NCBI GenBank assembly: GCA_020002185.1
Contig: CM034544.1
Span: 29,657,842 to 29,721,841 of the forward strand
Reading direction: 5' to 3'
Length of the DNA stretch: 64,000 nucleotides
DNA from: Paraescarpia echinospica
Taxonomy: Eukaryota; Annelida; Polychaeta; Sabellida; Siboglinidae
In this document: positions 11,700 through 22,185 of the stretch, piece after piece
How positions within the stretch are numbered: position 1 is the stretch's first letter
Layout of the letters: each line of letters starts with the position of its first letter
Notes under the pieces: model-generated
The model's input: the letters and a program-made list of their open reading frames with translations, nothing else
Told to the model about the DNA's origin: nothing
Databases searched by the model: none
Made by a program: the position numbers and the translations under genes

Positions 11700-12066
11700 G
11701 TGAGTAACTCTAAACACAGGTTGTACACTATGTGAGTACAAACAGGTTGTACACCATATTAGTATACACAGATTATACACTGTGTTAGTATATACAAATT
11801 GTACACTGTGTTAGTATACACAGATTGTACACTGTGTTAGTATACACAAATTATACAATGTGTTAGTATACTCATATTGTACACTGTGTTAGTGTACACA
11901 TATTGTACAATGTGTTAGTATACACATATTGTACTCTGTGTTAGTATACACAGGCTGTACACTGTGTTAGTATATACAGGCTGTACACTGTGTTAGTATA
12001 TACAGGCTGTACACCGTGTGTGTACACATATGCTGTACACTGAGTGAGTAGCTCTAGACACAGGAT
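11700..12066. repeat. 26-bp minisatellite beside the Cys-box exon donor
   Basis: About 13 copies of TTAGTATACACAGATTGTACACTGTG and variants. On the minus strand the intron after the exon at 12212-12103 starts GTACAGCCAGTGTACAACCTGTG, and the units read GTGTACAGCCTGTATATACTAACACA. The array therefore appears to grow from the first bases of the intron, although the similarity is shorter than at the other borders. Confidence 0.85.
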
Positions 12067-12102
12067 GTACACCAGTATACACAGGTTGTACACTGGCTGT
12101 AC

Positions 12103-12212
12103 CTGTTGTAGGACAGAGTTCATGAACAGGTCGCTCCAGCTTTCTTCAGTCCAACGAAACCTTTGTTTGATCAGGGGCAGATACTCCCACTCCACCAATG
12201 GCTGCTCGTGGC
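12103..12212 (-). pseudogene. USP9X-like Cys-box exon with paired frameshifts
   Basis: The acceptor is a GTTGTTGCAGCAG tract and donor GTACAG follows 12103. The frame reading VEWEYLP at the start and MNSVLQQ at the end is the same, but the middle, GFVGLKKAGATC, is read in another frame (about 12161-12125). Two nearly compensating indels therefore flank the box. The catalytic Cys codon (TGT, 12126-12128) survives. In USP9-type enzymes the block reads EWEYLPP...GFVGLKNAGATCYMNSV, and here a base is missing in the Tyr/Phe codon after TC. The exon cannot be translated correctly. Confidence 0.86.
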
Positions 12213-12221
12213 CTGCTGCAA

Positions 12222-12590
12222 CAACAACACTAGCTGACAACACTTGGCAACAACAATCAACAACAACAACACCTGGCAACAATAACCAGCAACAACACTA
12301 GCTAACAACACTTGGCAACAACAATCAACAACAACAACACTTGGCAACAATAACCAGCAACAACAACACTTGGCAACAATAACCTGCAACTATAACCAGC
12401 AACAACACTAGCTGACAACACTTGGCAACAATAATCAGCAACAACACTAGCTGACAACACTTGGCAACAATAACCAGCAACAACACCAGCTGACACCTGG
12501 CAACAACAACAACACTTGGCAACAATAATCAGCAACAACACTAGTTAACAACACTTGGCAACAACAATCAGCAACAAGTACCTGAGTATC
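12222..12590. repeat. CAACAA-rich imperfect array upstream of the Cys-box exon
   Basis: Variable units such as CTAGCTGACAACACTTGGCAACAATAACCAGCAACAACA. On the minus strand it is a GTTGTT-rich tract abutting the acceptor at 12213. Unlike the other arrays I do not see exon bases in its unit. Confidence 0.85.
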
Positions 12591-12985
12591 GTAAGTTTAT
12601 GTGTATAGTACGCCCCCATGTATAATACCCCCCGTGTATAATACCCACCCCAACTTGCTAAATTATGATATAATTGTTATATTACCATGTATAATACACA
12701 TCCCAACTTGTGGCATCGACCCCTCATTTCCCCACTTCTCATAGTTTGCTTCAAGTGATTGGCCAGTGTCATTTCATCAAAGTTTGTTGTTTGTGCGATG
12801 ATCCTTGAATCCATATCACAACTATAAAAATGTACTTTTCACAAGTTACGTATGGCATATTACCATCGCACGCGACGATATCACCACGCGAGTCGCATCT
12901 GCACCATCATTCTCCTGCCCGGTGGATACTTGTACAACTACGAATGGTCAAATAATCCCAAGTGGATGTTCGAAGAACTATACGG
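12591..12985. other. Unique sequence, no gene recognised
   Basis: It contains three short TGTATAATAC motifs between 12600 and 12700, resembling worn transposon ends. The 289-codon open frame that runs from 12805 into the next array begins on TTG and is an artefact of that array. Confidence 0.4.
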
Positions 12986-13735
12986 AATCCCTAGCAAACT
13001 GTCATATGATGTTTCAGTATTCCGTCAGTGATTGCGCCAAGATCTATGTGCCAAACTGTCATATGATGTTTCAGTATTCCGTCAGTGATTCTGCCAAGAT
13101 CTATGTGCCAAACTGTCATATGATGTTTCAGTATTCCGTCAGTGATTCCGCCAAGATCTATGTGCCAAACTGTCATATGATGTTTCAGTATTCTGTCAGT
13201 GGTTGCGCCAAGATCTATGTGCCAAACTGTCATATGATGCTTCAGTATTCTGTCAGTGATTGCGCCCAAATCTATGTGCCAAACTGTCATATGTTGTTTC
13301 AGTATTCCGTCAGTGATTGCGCCAAGATCTATGTGCCAAACTGTGATATGATGTTTCAGTATTCCGTCAATGATTGCGGTAAGATCTATGTGCCAAACTG
13401 TCATATGATGTTTCAGTATTCCGTCAGTGATTGCACCAAGATTTATGTGCCAAACTGTGATATGATGTTTCAGTATTCCGTCAATGATTGCGGTAAGATC
13501 TATGTGCCAAACTGTCATATGATGTTTCAGTATTCCGTCAGTGATTGCACCAAGATTTATGTGCCAAACTGTGATATGATGTTTCAGTATTCCGTCAGTG
13601 ATTGCACCAAGATTTATGTGCCAAACAGTCCGTCAGTGATTGCACCAAGATTTATGTGCCAAACTGTCATATGATGTTTCAGTATTCCGTCAGTGATTGC
13701 ACCAAGATTTATGTGCCAAACTGTGTTACCACAAG
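12986..13735. repeat. 57-bp minisatellite (19 codons), open on both strands
   Basis: About 13 units of CATATGATGTTTCAGTATTC-type sequence, with a truncated unit near 13627. The period is a multiple of three, which explains open frames on both strands (NCHMMFQYSVSDCAKIYVP on plus, HMTVWHIDLGAITDGILKH on minus). No start codon, signal or flanking exon supports a gene. The plus-strand unit contains GATGTTTCAG, acceptor-like, but no matching exon is seen. Confidence 0.92.
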
Positions 13736-14088
13736 TCTGTTATGAAACGTGCCTGTAAGACACTAAAGGCGCGTGATCAATTGTATGAAATGAGGTGTGA
13801 TGTTTTCTATGCTTTCTATGTATTTCTGGCTCTCACCAGTCAGAGAAATGTTTTTAGCGCTGCACCTTGTATAATATGCACCCGGACTTTTAAGTACACA
13901 ATTATGGAAAAATGTACAGAAATTTATGATAGTAGATGTCACAGAGAATATCTGACTAGTAGTTGTCACTGAGCATACCTGAACAGTATATGTCACTAAG
14001 CGTACCTGAGTACTGAGCATACCTGAGCAGTATATGTGTCATATTAGATATGTACTAAGGCTTTGTAGAACAGCTTTAATTAATATAA
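13736..14088. other. Unique sequence between arrays
   Basis: No gene recognised. A TTGTATAATATGCACCC motif at 13866 resembles the TGTATAATAC motifs near 12.6 kb, possibly ends of an old DNA element. A short repeat of TATCTGACTAGTAGTTGTCAC-like units is seen at 13940-14030. Confidence 0.35.
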
Positions 14089-14406
14089 TCGTATGAAGAA
14101 CAGTCAATACAACAGTCAGTGTTTAGGACAGTCAATACAACAGTCAGTGTTTAGGACAGTCAATACAACAGTCAGTGTTTAGGACAGTCAATACAACAGT
14201 CAGTGTTTAGGACAGTCAATACAACAGTCAGTGTTTAGGACGGTCAATACAACAGTCAGTGTTTAGGACAGTCAATACAACAGTCAGTGTTTAGGACGGT
14301 CAATACAACAGTCAGTGTTTAGGACGGTCAATACAACAGTCAGTGTTTAGGACAGTCAGTACAACAGTCAGTGTTTAGGACAGTCAACGCATCAGTCAGT
14401 GTTTAG
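14089..14406. repeat. 28-bp minisatellite AGTCAATACAACAGTCAGTGTTTAGGAC
   Basis: About eleven near-identical copies, with occasional GGACGG variants. It passes directly into the 40-bp array. Confidence 0.95.
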
Positions 14407-15267
14407 CCCTAGGGGTGGGGTAAAGAGTACTGGTAGACTGACTTAGCCCTAGGGGTGGGGTAAAGAGTACTAGTAGACTGACTTAGCCCTAAGGTTGGGG
14501 TAGAGTGTAGCAGTAGACTGACTTAGCACTAGGGGTGGGGTAAAGAGTACTAGTAGACTGACTTAGCCCTAGGGGTGGGGTAGAGTGAAGCAGCAGACTG
14601 ACTTAGCCCTAGGGGCGGGGTAGAGTGTAACAGTAGACTGTCCTAGCCCTAGGGGTGGGGTAGATTGTAGCAGTAGACAGTCTTATCCCTAGGGTTGGGG
14701 TAGTGTAGTAGTAGACTGACTTAGCCCTAGGGGTGGGGTATAGTGTAACAGTAGACTGACTTAGCCCTAGGAGTGGGGTAGAGTGTAGCAGTAGACTAAC
14801 TTAGCCCTAAGGGTGGGGTAGAGTGTAGCAGTAGATTGTCTTAGTCCTAGGGGTGGGGTAGAATGTAGCAGTAGACTGTCTTAGCCCTTGGGGTGGGGTA
14901 GAGTGTAGCAGTAGACTGTCCTAGCCCTAGGGATGGGGTAGAGTGTAGCAGTAGACTGTCCTAGCCCTAGGGGTGGGGTAGAGTGTAGCAGTAGACCGAC
15001 TTAGCCCTAGGGGTGGGGTAGAGTGTAGCAGTAGACCGACTTAGCCCTAGGGGTGGGGAAGAGTGTAGCAGTAGACTGAATTAGCCCTAGGGGTGGGGTT
15101 GAGTGTAGGAGTAGACTGACTTAGCCCTAGGGGTGGGGTAGAGTGTAGCAGTAGACTGAGTTAGCTCAAGGGGTGGGGTAGAGTATAGCAGTAGACTGTC
15201 TTAACCCTAGGGGTAGGGTAGAGTGTAGCAGTAGACCGACTTAGTCCTAGGGGTGGGGTAGAGTGTA
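14407..15267. repeat. 40-bp minisatellite TTAGCCCTAGGGGTGGGGTA...
   Basis: About 21 copies of a 40-bp unit (for example 14401 and 14441). It ends abruptly at GAGTGTAGCTGTATATAAG, where the 5' LTR of a Gypsy element begins in mid-sequence, so the array and the LTR share a breakpoint. Confidence 0.94.
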
Positions 15268-15690
15268 GCTGTATATAAGCCGCCGCCGTCTGCTTATTGT
15301 TCTGACACCTATAATTCGGTTGCTGTATATAGGCCGCCGCCGTCTGACTTATTGTTCGGACACCTAGAATTCGGTTGCTGTATATAGGCCGCCGCCGTCT
15401 GACTTATTGTTCGGACATTTAGAATATCTCGGTTATAATTCGGTTGCTGTATATAAGCCGCCGCCGTCTGACTTATCGTTCTGACACCTAGAATTCGGTT
15501 TCTGTATATAGGCCGCCGCCGTCTGACTTATTGTTCGGACATTTAGAATATATCGGTTATAATTCGGTTGCTGTAATAGCCGCCGCCATCTGAACCTATT
15601 GTTCTGACTTTTAGGATATATCGGTTACAATTCGGTTGCTGTATAAGCCGCCGCCGTCTGAACCTATTGTTCTGACCTTTATAACTGGGT
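15268..15690 (+). promoter_or_regulatory. Tandem TATA-box-like modules in the LTR
   Basis: Seven units of 53-69 bp, each with TATATAAG, TATATAGG or a decayed version, then GCCGCCGCCGTCTGA and TTATTGTTCTGAC. The layout resembles repeated core promoters (TATA plus a GC-rich downstream block). Promoter activity is inference. Confidence 0.5.
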
Positions 15691-15856
15691 AGTATTTAGC
15701 AGACAGCCGTATACTTTGTATTAGATCTTGTATTGGTAGGGTTTTCTGCATATAATAAACTGTGAAAACGTATAACCTGACTTATCATTAGTACGACTGA
15801 GTGAGTGAACGTGTGCCCGTATGCTTCCCTGCCGACCGCTCGCCGCATACACTACA
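15268..15856 (+). repeat. 5' LTR, truncated at its 5' end
   Basis: It matches the 3' LTR from 20682 to 21219. It contains seven units of the CTGTATATAAGCCGCCGCCG module against six in the 3' LTR, then a common tail ending CACTACA. Confidence 0.9.
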
Positions 15857-16060
15857 ATTGGTGGTAGCCGGGGTGGGATTTCAATTTAGGTATACCCGAC
15901 CGTATTCCTCTACGTTTCGTAGTAACGGTTTCGGATATTCTATTTTGTACATCCTATTTAAAAAGAACACACACGGGCTATGTTTACTCGCTTCAGATAG
16001 AATAAAGTAGGATAGATTAGTGAGAAGGTAATTCTCTGGTGGCAGCGAAATATTGGCGAA

Positions 16061-17263
16061 ATGTCAACACAGGGTGATAATTCCTCAGTGACTGATGTTT
16101 ATCTTCGGGACACTGAGCAGACTCGGGATCAAGACAGCGAGGTTCTGTTACGATTCCTTCCTAGGGAGCAGATGCAGTAGTCTACCAGGTCAGAAGTAAA
16201 CAGGTCTATGCAGGAGGCTAATGTTGCAGAGAAGCAGCATGCGTTAGTGACTCTGAAGGATAGAAAGGCTAGTCTGGAAGAGAGATTGTCAAAGATAAAA
16301 TGGCAGGAGGAGCAGTTGAGACTGGAGAGGGATCAGTTGAGATTAGAGATGGATCAGTTGACAGTAGAAAATGATCAGTTGACATGGGAAGAAGATCTAT
16401 TGTTAGCGGCAATTAGTAGATCTGAGCTCGAAAGCTCAGTGCTAGAACTATTTCCCGAAACTAGCGCAAGTGTGAGCACTAGAAACCGAGCGCAATCGCG
16501 GTTTGAGGACAGCAGAGAAACTGTTCAGCTCTCACCTGATCGCAAGGACAATGATCCGAGGCCATGTTATAGTGTTGCTACCGTGGGGCATACCTCGGTA
16601 GCATTGGAATGGCAGGCGTGTGATACGTCCGATAATCCGAAGTGTGATCAACGGGGCGCCGACATGAAATATGTCCCGTCACCCTTGATTACTGCATCCT
16701 CGGAAAAGATCCCCATGGGTGGTTTGTCCGGAACACTGCCAAAACATGTTGGCAGGCCAAGTCACGAACCTGTAAACTTTACAGGAGTCTATCGTGAAAC
16801 TCCATTTCATGTAAGACATGTAGGGAAATATGGCTGGGAAGCTGGACCCAACCGAATTGTTCCACAACCTCAGATACTGGCGTCGAGTTATTCTCGGCGT
16901 TATCAAACCCCAAGGGGTATGGACGGTTTGTTATCGGGTCACGAGATGCGTGGTCCAGGAAATGACCAGCCGAGATATTTACCGCCTACTGTCCTGTGTA
17001 TGACACGGGCCAGAGGGAGGCTCATTATGGCCAGCGCGGGGAGCTCCAGCCAGACGGCTGGCCCGTTAACGACCGTTGGGGCAGTAGACAGGATTATGCA
17101 ACTAACAACACGGCAGGTCAAGTGGTGTCACATCTACCTAGCGTTAAGTTCTCCGTGCCAACTAGTCAGGTCAACGCACCAAAACCCAAGAGCCCGGCGT
17201 TGTACGATGGCAAGAGTAGCTGTTGTGATTACCTGGTTCAATTCGAAATGGTTTCGGAGTTGA
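16061..17263 (+). pseudogene. Gypsy gag, N-terminal part with coiled coil
   Basis: The ATG at 16061 follows GGTGGCAGCGAAATATTGGCG, a leader typical of Gypsy elements. After 39 codons comes an in-frame TAG (16178-16180), then the same frame stays open to 17263. Residues encoded from 16208 onward form a charged heptad-rich coiled coil (EEQLRLERDQLRLEMDQL), followed by a low-complexity linker. The true protein leaves this frame near 17000, because the capsid-like part lies in the +2 frame. The TAG could be a lesion or a readthrough site; frameshifts further on favour a lesion. Confidence 0.75.
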
Positions 17264-17640
17264 ACAAGTGGGACGAAGCTACTCGTGCTTTGGAGCTAGC
17301 CACCAGCTTATGTGGGCAGGCCCAGGGTGTGTTGAGTGACCTGGAGGCCCCGGACAGGGTCAACTACGAAACATTAGTACGGGCCCTGTTAAACCATTTC
17401 GAGCCAGAACACCAGTCAGAAGCGTTTCGGGCTCAAATGAAGGCTCGGCAACGCCGGAGAGGTGAACCACTTGCCGAATTAGCTCAAGATATAAAGCGTT
17501 TGGTACGAAAGGCGTACCCTGATGCCAGCGCCGATGTGAAAGAGGCGTTGGCGTGTGACGCGTTCACAGATGCTGTGGGTGACGGGACATCGAGTGGACG
17601 ATTTTCTAGGGAAAACCAAAGGGGGTTGACGATGCGTTAA
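16996..17640 (+). pseudogene. Gypsy gag, capsid-like (retrotransposon gag) domain
   Basis: It contains SPALYDGKSSCCDYLVQFEM, LATSLCGQAQGVLSDL, YETLVRALLNHFEPEHQSE and PLAELAQDIKRLVRKAYP, the usual landmarks of the Ty3/Gypsy capsid domain, which assembles the virus-like particle. Another frameshift near 17600-17630 moves the continuation, ALRLALEYEAFQMS, into the frame used from 17640 to 17978. Confidence 0.85.
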
Positions 17641-17978
17641 GACTGGCACTCGAATATGAGGCTTTCCAAATGAGTCGGTCTCGGAGAGTGGGCACAAAAT
17701 ACGCGTTGCGTTCCACACGCCACAATAAGGAGGATGATTGTGAAATGGTTAGGAATGATAGCAGTCATTCCGGCAGCCATGACGTTGCAACGATGTTGCA
17801 AAATATAGCTGAACGACTTTCTCTGTTAGAGACAAGGATGGATCGCCCACATATGCCAGAGGGGCGAGGAACCCATGCGGCTAATCAGACTGAGTGGCAT
17901 AAAGTGAGAAATTGTTACAGTTGCGGTGATTCTGGGCATTGGCAACACATAACATTGTCTGTGGCAGGTCCACAATAA
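17640..17978 (+). pseudogene. Gypsy gag C-terminus with a cut zinc knuckle
   Basis: It encodes the end of the capsid region, a second short coiled segment (MLQNIAERLSLLETRMD) and NCYSCGDSGHWQH, the first three ligands of a CCHC knuckle (C-x2-C-x4-H). The final Cys is missing because the sequence runs into the 87-bp repeat at 17952. The array therefore begins exactly inside the nucleocapsid motif. Confidence 0.8.
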
Positions 17979-18480
17979 ACGAGGTCTGCTGAATTGTTGA
18001 ACCGGGCAGAACATGTGTCACGGTGAAATCGTTCCGTAACATTGTCTGTGGCAGGTCCACAATAAACGAGGTCTGCTGAATTGTTGAACCGGGCAGAACA
18101 TGTGTCACGGTGAAATCGTTCCGTAACATTGTCTGTGGCAGGTCCACAATAAACGAGGTCTGCCGAATTGTTGAACCGGGCAGAACATGTGTCACGGTGA
18201 AATCGTTCCGTAACATTGTCTGTGGCAGGTCCACAATAAACGAGGTCTGCTGAATTGCAGAACCGGGCAGAACATGTGTCACGGTGTAATCGTTCCGTAA
18301 CATTGTCTGTGGCAGGTCCACAATAAACGAGGTCTGCATAATTGCAGAACCGGGCAGAACAAATGTCACGGTGTAATCGTTCCATAACATTCTTTGCGGC
18401 AAGACCACAACACACGAGGTCTGCTGTATTGCAAAACCGAACATGGCAAATGTTTCGGTGTAATCGTGCACGCACTATAT
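17952..18480. repeat. 87-bp repeat, six copies, inside the Gypsy internal region
   Basis: Copies start at 17952, 18039, 18126, 18213, 18300 and 18387, an exact 87-bp spacing, with divergence rising toward the right. The period is a multiple of three, so two minus-strand frames stay open for 196 codons. There is no independent evidence of coding. Confidence 0.95.
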
Positions 18481-20207
18481 CGTTGTGACAATTTTCACAA
18501 CACACAACAGTTTAATTTCAAGAATTGGCTAAAATAAAGTGATCATTCAAAAACTTTCTGGCAAAAATTCGCTACATTTATTTGTCCAGTCAAAGTGGTT
18601 GTAACCACATGTTGGCTCTGATACTTTTATTAGGGTTGCAGGGAATAATCCAGTCCAGAACACAAGTTTGACCAGCCAGTGAACTGGTCAGTGTGGCTGA
18701 TTCTGACAGAGAGGCCATCTGGTTAACTTAGGTCAGTTTGTGTTAATAAACATTGCAAGTGTAGCCTTGGGAGGTTGATCCAAGGGTGTAACCAGAGGGG
18801 TTAATTAGTATCCAATGGTGTTGTACACCCAGTTCTGTCCTGGGCAGCTTCTGGCTTAATATATATTTAATTGTCACAGGGGGTGATCAGTTAGAACAGA
18901 GGGCAAAGTTAAATAGAAGGGAAAGAGTCACAGTTACCATTTGATAGCCCTGATTGGAGTGTAAATTTCTTGGAAGATGATATTGTATTAGGTAAACAGT
19001 AACACATGCTAAGAACAACTAGTTGTTTACATGAATGATTAGTACTAAGAGCGGTATTTCATTTTTAGATGTATAGTTGACTGCTATAAACCTGTATCAG
19101 TCGGGCAGCTCATCAAAAGACTAGTCTCCATGAGTTGAAGTCCCTGAGGTACGGACGCTGTCTGAGGACAGAGATACTGGTTACCCTGGGCTAGGCCAGG
19201 CCAAGCCAGTGGACCTAAGATGGGTTCTTAATGGGGGTGTCGATGCCACACTCAGTGTGTGAGGACAAGGCATGCATGATGTGTTCAGTGTACACACTGA
19301 CCAGAGAGATCAGTGTAAATGTGACAGTGGTTTTCATTAATTCCCCTAGCAAATGGCAGTATTTCGACATATGTCAGGTTAGGTGTTGCCATATGTAAAC
19401 ACCTCCAGCAGACACGGAAGTCTGGAGCTAGGCCATCAGAAGTATGGCATATACTGACCGAAGGTCACATATGATATCAACAGACAGGTTGTCCTGTTGG
19501 TTGAGATGAATATCACAACTGGCACCCTGCGTATATTAGATTACGCAATCTAGCCTGTTGAATCTGGTGCCAGTCAGATATTGAGAAAGTGAAAGAGAAG
19601 TTGTTATACGCTGCAATGCGCTGCATTGTATTCCGACAGAGGTTGTACGTGTTGTCTGACGGGTCTCTTACAATCGGACGCATTATTACAATTTATGACC
19701 GAAAAAGGTCATATGGCACAAATTATGGCAACCACCATAACAGTGCAGATTACGAAATTTGAGTAATCTGAAAGAAAATGGCGGTTGCAAATATCAGATT
19801 TCAGTCTGGACACAACCTGCTGCGCTGTTTGCAAAGAAGATGAAAGATGACGAAGACGACAATGAGCTGAGCGTCCACTACAAGCGGTGAACTGACGTCC
19901 CGGACGTGACACGCGAGGACCCATCCAGCCGTCGTGCGACGACGCGAGTTACGACGGAGGATACAGCCAGCATGACGGATTCGACCGGCCATCGCGCAAG
20001 ACAGACGTATGCCCCCATCATCGGACGTGAACATTTTAGAAAAATGAACTTTCAGTTATTCAGAGCCTGCTTTATTACATGTTTTATTTCAGCATTACTA
20101 TTGAAAGCTGTATATTGTATGTTGCATATGTGTTATCTATTGTTGCATATGTGTTATCTATTGTTGCATGTGTGTTATCTATTACGATTTCGGGACGAAA
20201 TTTTAAA
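18481..20207. other. Gypsy internal DNA without recognisable pol
   Basis: About 1.7 kb with only short open frames and no RT, integrase or protease motif on either strand. Three copies of a 21-bp GTTGCATATGTGTTATCTATT repeat lie at about 20125-20187, just before CGGGACGAAATTTTAAATGG and the polypurine tract. Confidence 0.6.
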
Positions 20208-20223
20208 TGGCAAGGGGGGGTAG

Positions 20224-21219
20224 TGTAGAGAATTTAGAATGATAACGCACATGGTATCAATCTTCTTAATTACTGGATGTTGTACAGGCTCCGAGAAGTC
20301 AATTTATATGCAAATGACTATAGCTGGGGTGGGGGATTTGTTTACATTTGAGGCCATCTGGTTTTGGGGAGGCAAGAGCCCTATACAGAGGGCCTTTGTT
20401 CAGAAGGTTACTATAAGTTCACTGGCACCCTGACAAGATTTCTAGAGACCCGTAGACTTTGGGAATGACATAACTAAAGGGCCAGCGTCTCACCCAAGCC
20501 TATGGTTGTAGCAGTATAAGTAAGGGGGATTTGTGGATAATCGGGGCGACTACTGGGGCACACTGCCGGAGGAACGTTTCTCGTGAAGCACTGTCACCGA
20601 GCGCCCTGCGAGAAGTACTAAAAGACTCTCGCAGTACACCTGTGGCAATCAGTTATTCGCAGACTCGGTGAGTAACTCGGTTGCTGTATATAAGCCGCCG
20701 CCGTCTGACTCATCGTTCTGACACTTAGAATTCGGTTGCTGTATATAGGCCGCCGCCGTCTGACTTATTGTTCGGACATTTAGAATATCTCGGTTATAAT
20801 TCGGTTGCTGTATATAAGCCGCCGCCGTCTGACTTATCGTTCTGACACCTAGAATTCGGTTTCTGTATATAGGCCGCCGCCGTCTGACTTATTGTTCGGA
20901 CATTTAGAATATATCGGTTATAATTCGGTTGCTGTAATAGCCGCCGCCGTCTGAACCTATTGTTCTGACTTTTAGGATATATCGGTTACAATTCGGTTGC
21001 TGTATAAGCCGCCGCCGTCTGAACCTATTGTTCTGACCTTCATAACTGGGTAGTATTTAGCAGACAGCCGTATACTGTGGATTAGATCTTGTATTGGTAG
21101 GGTTTTCCGCATATAATAAACTGTGAAAACGTATAACCTGACTTATCATTAGTACGACTGAGTGAGTGAACATATGTGCCCGTATGCTTCCCTGCCGACC
21201 GCTCGCCGCAAACGCTACA
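20224..21219 (+). repeat. 3' LTR of the Gypsy element
   Basis: 996 bp, TGTAG...CTACA, preceded by the purine tract GGCAAGGGGGG. It includes six of the TATA-bearing modules (20682-21050) and ATAATAAACTGTG (about 21112), a possible polyadenylation region. Confidence 0.87.
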
Positions 21220-21318
21220 CATGTACCCTGAATATATATCATCCACCCTAGCATTCTCACCACAGTAGGAAGTGTGTGCATGTGTGCGCGACCATGCATG
21301 CATGCGTGCTTAAGTTAT

Positions 21319-21414
21319 CTGCTTTGACTGTAGTCGTGGGCCCAGGTTGGTGTAGATGTCTTTCAGCAGCGCAATGGCTTTCTCTGCCACGTCATCCAGA
21401 CCATACAGCATGAC
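21319..21414 (-). pseudogene. USP9X-like exon, YTNLGPRLQ block
   Basis: 32 open codons encode [19 protein letters not shown] followed by [13 protein letters not shown], matching the [17 protein letters not shown] block of the USP9X helical-repeat region. The acceptor is CACTTGCAG. The sequence after the exon is ATAACT where GTAACT would make a normal donor, a +1 G-to-A change. The exon is phase 0 at both ends. The Gypsy 3' LTR ends only 100 bp downstream. Confidence 0.88.
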
Positions 21415-21675
21415 CTGCAAGTGACAAGTTTCTACCTGATACAGACCATACAGCACGACCTGCAAGTGACAAGTTTCTATGTGGTATAGACCACAAAGCA
21501 CGACCTGCAAGTGACAAGTTTCTACCTGGTACAGACCATGCAGCACGACCGTCAAGTGACAAGTTTCTACCTGGTACAGACCATACAGCACGACCTGCAA
21601 GTGAAAAGTTTCTACCTGGTACAGACCATGCAGCACGACCTGCAAATGACAAGTTTCTACCTGGTACAGACCATA
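21415..21675. repeat. 45-bp minisatellite spanning a splice acceptor and exon start
   Basis: Nearly six copies. On the minus strand each unit reads TAGAAACTTGTCACTTGCAG then GTCGTGCTGTATGGTCTG. That is the end of the intron and the first 18 coding bases of the exon at 21414 (GTCATGCTGTATGGTCTG) with one mismatch. One copy has a private TGGTATAGACCACAAAG variant. Confidence 0.94.
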
Positions 21676-21717
21676 TTCATGTAAAGAGATCAAGTGACAC
21701 ACTGAGAGGTCACTTAT

Positions 21718-21832
21718 CCGCCAGAGGTAGTCGAGGCCTATGAGGTCAAGATCATCCATCATGTAGCCGGAGCGACGGCAGGCGATGATTCGACCGTCCT
21801 TGGAGTTGACTGCCTTGAAGAACCACTCAAAG
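21718..21832 (-). pseudogene. USP9X-like exon, [15 protein letters not shown] block
   Basis: The acceptor is CTCCCTTGCAG. One base completes a split codon, then 38 open codons encode [14 protein letters not shown], a short basic linker and [16 protein letters not shown], a very conserved signature of USP9X/FAF proteins. The exon ends in phase 0 at CGG. The following bases are ATAAGT instead of GTAAGT, again a +1 G-to-A change. The next exon (21414) continues the conserved protein directly. Confidence 0.9.
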
Positions 21833-21840
21833 CTGCAAGG

Positions 21841-22185
21841 GAGATCTAGGTCAACTCACTGGTGTTGATCAGATGCATTTGAAATATGAAACTTGCCAGT
21901 ATGCCATTTTTAAATGAAAACTGTGTCATTTGACATGGAAAAGGCATCATTTGAAAAATAACTTTTTCTGAAACGGAAAATATGTAATTTGAAACGGAAT
22001 TTGCCTTTTGTTAACGGAATTCAAACAGAATTTGAGTTTTTGAAATGGAAAATCTGTGTCCCTATATGTGCGTGTATGCTTAGAACGGTGACAGACACTT
22101 TGTTAAAGGGTATCCTTGACACCTCAGCCACCCAACGGTGCAGGTGTCACCAAGGAGTGTCTTCTACATTGTCTGGTCAAGCACA
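21841..22185. other. Intron remnant, no exon recognised
   Basis: Unique sequence between the exon at 21832 and the 21-bp array, with several loose GAAACGGAAAATNTGTNATTTGAAA repeats (21870-22040). The exon expected between LMGDEPDL and CFEWFF in USP9X proteins was looked for and not found. Confidence 0.4.

Larger units (their letters stand above)
15268..21219 (+). mobile_element. Ty3/Gypsy LTR element, gag retained, pol absent
   Basis: The 3' LTR (20224-21219) begins TGTAG and ends CTACA. The 5' LTR (15268-15856) lacks its first 450 or so bases. The internal region has a leader, a gag ORF with stops and frameshifts (16061-17950), an 87-bp repeat array and unassigned DNA up to a polypurine tract (GGCAAGGGGGG, about 20208-20220). 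No protease, RT, RNase H or integrase motifs are visible in either strand of the internal region. The closely similar LTRs suggest a fairly recent insertion. It was either non-autonomous when it moved or lost pol by deletion afterwards. Confidence 0.87.

Noticed and set aside
12805..13674. 289-codon frame with 19-residue Cys-containing repeats
   Set aside because: It begins on TTG and consists of the 57-bp array, and the opposite strand is equally open. No secretion signal or flanking exon.
17881..18505. Two overlapping 196-codon minus-strand frames with regular Cys/His
   Set aside because: They lie entirely within the 87-bp array, whose period is a multiple of three.
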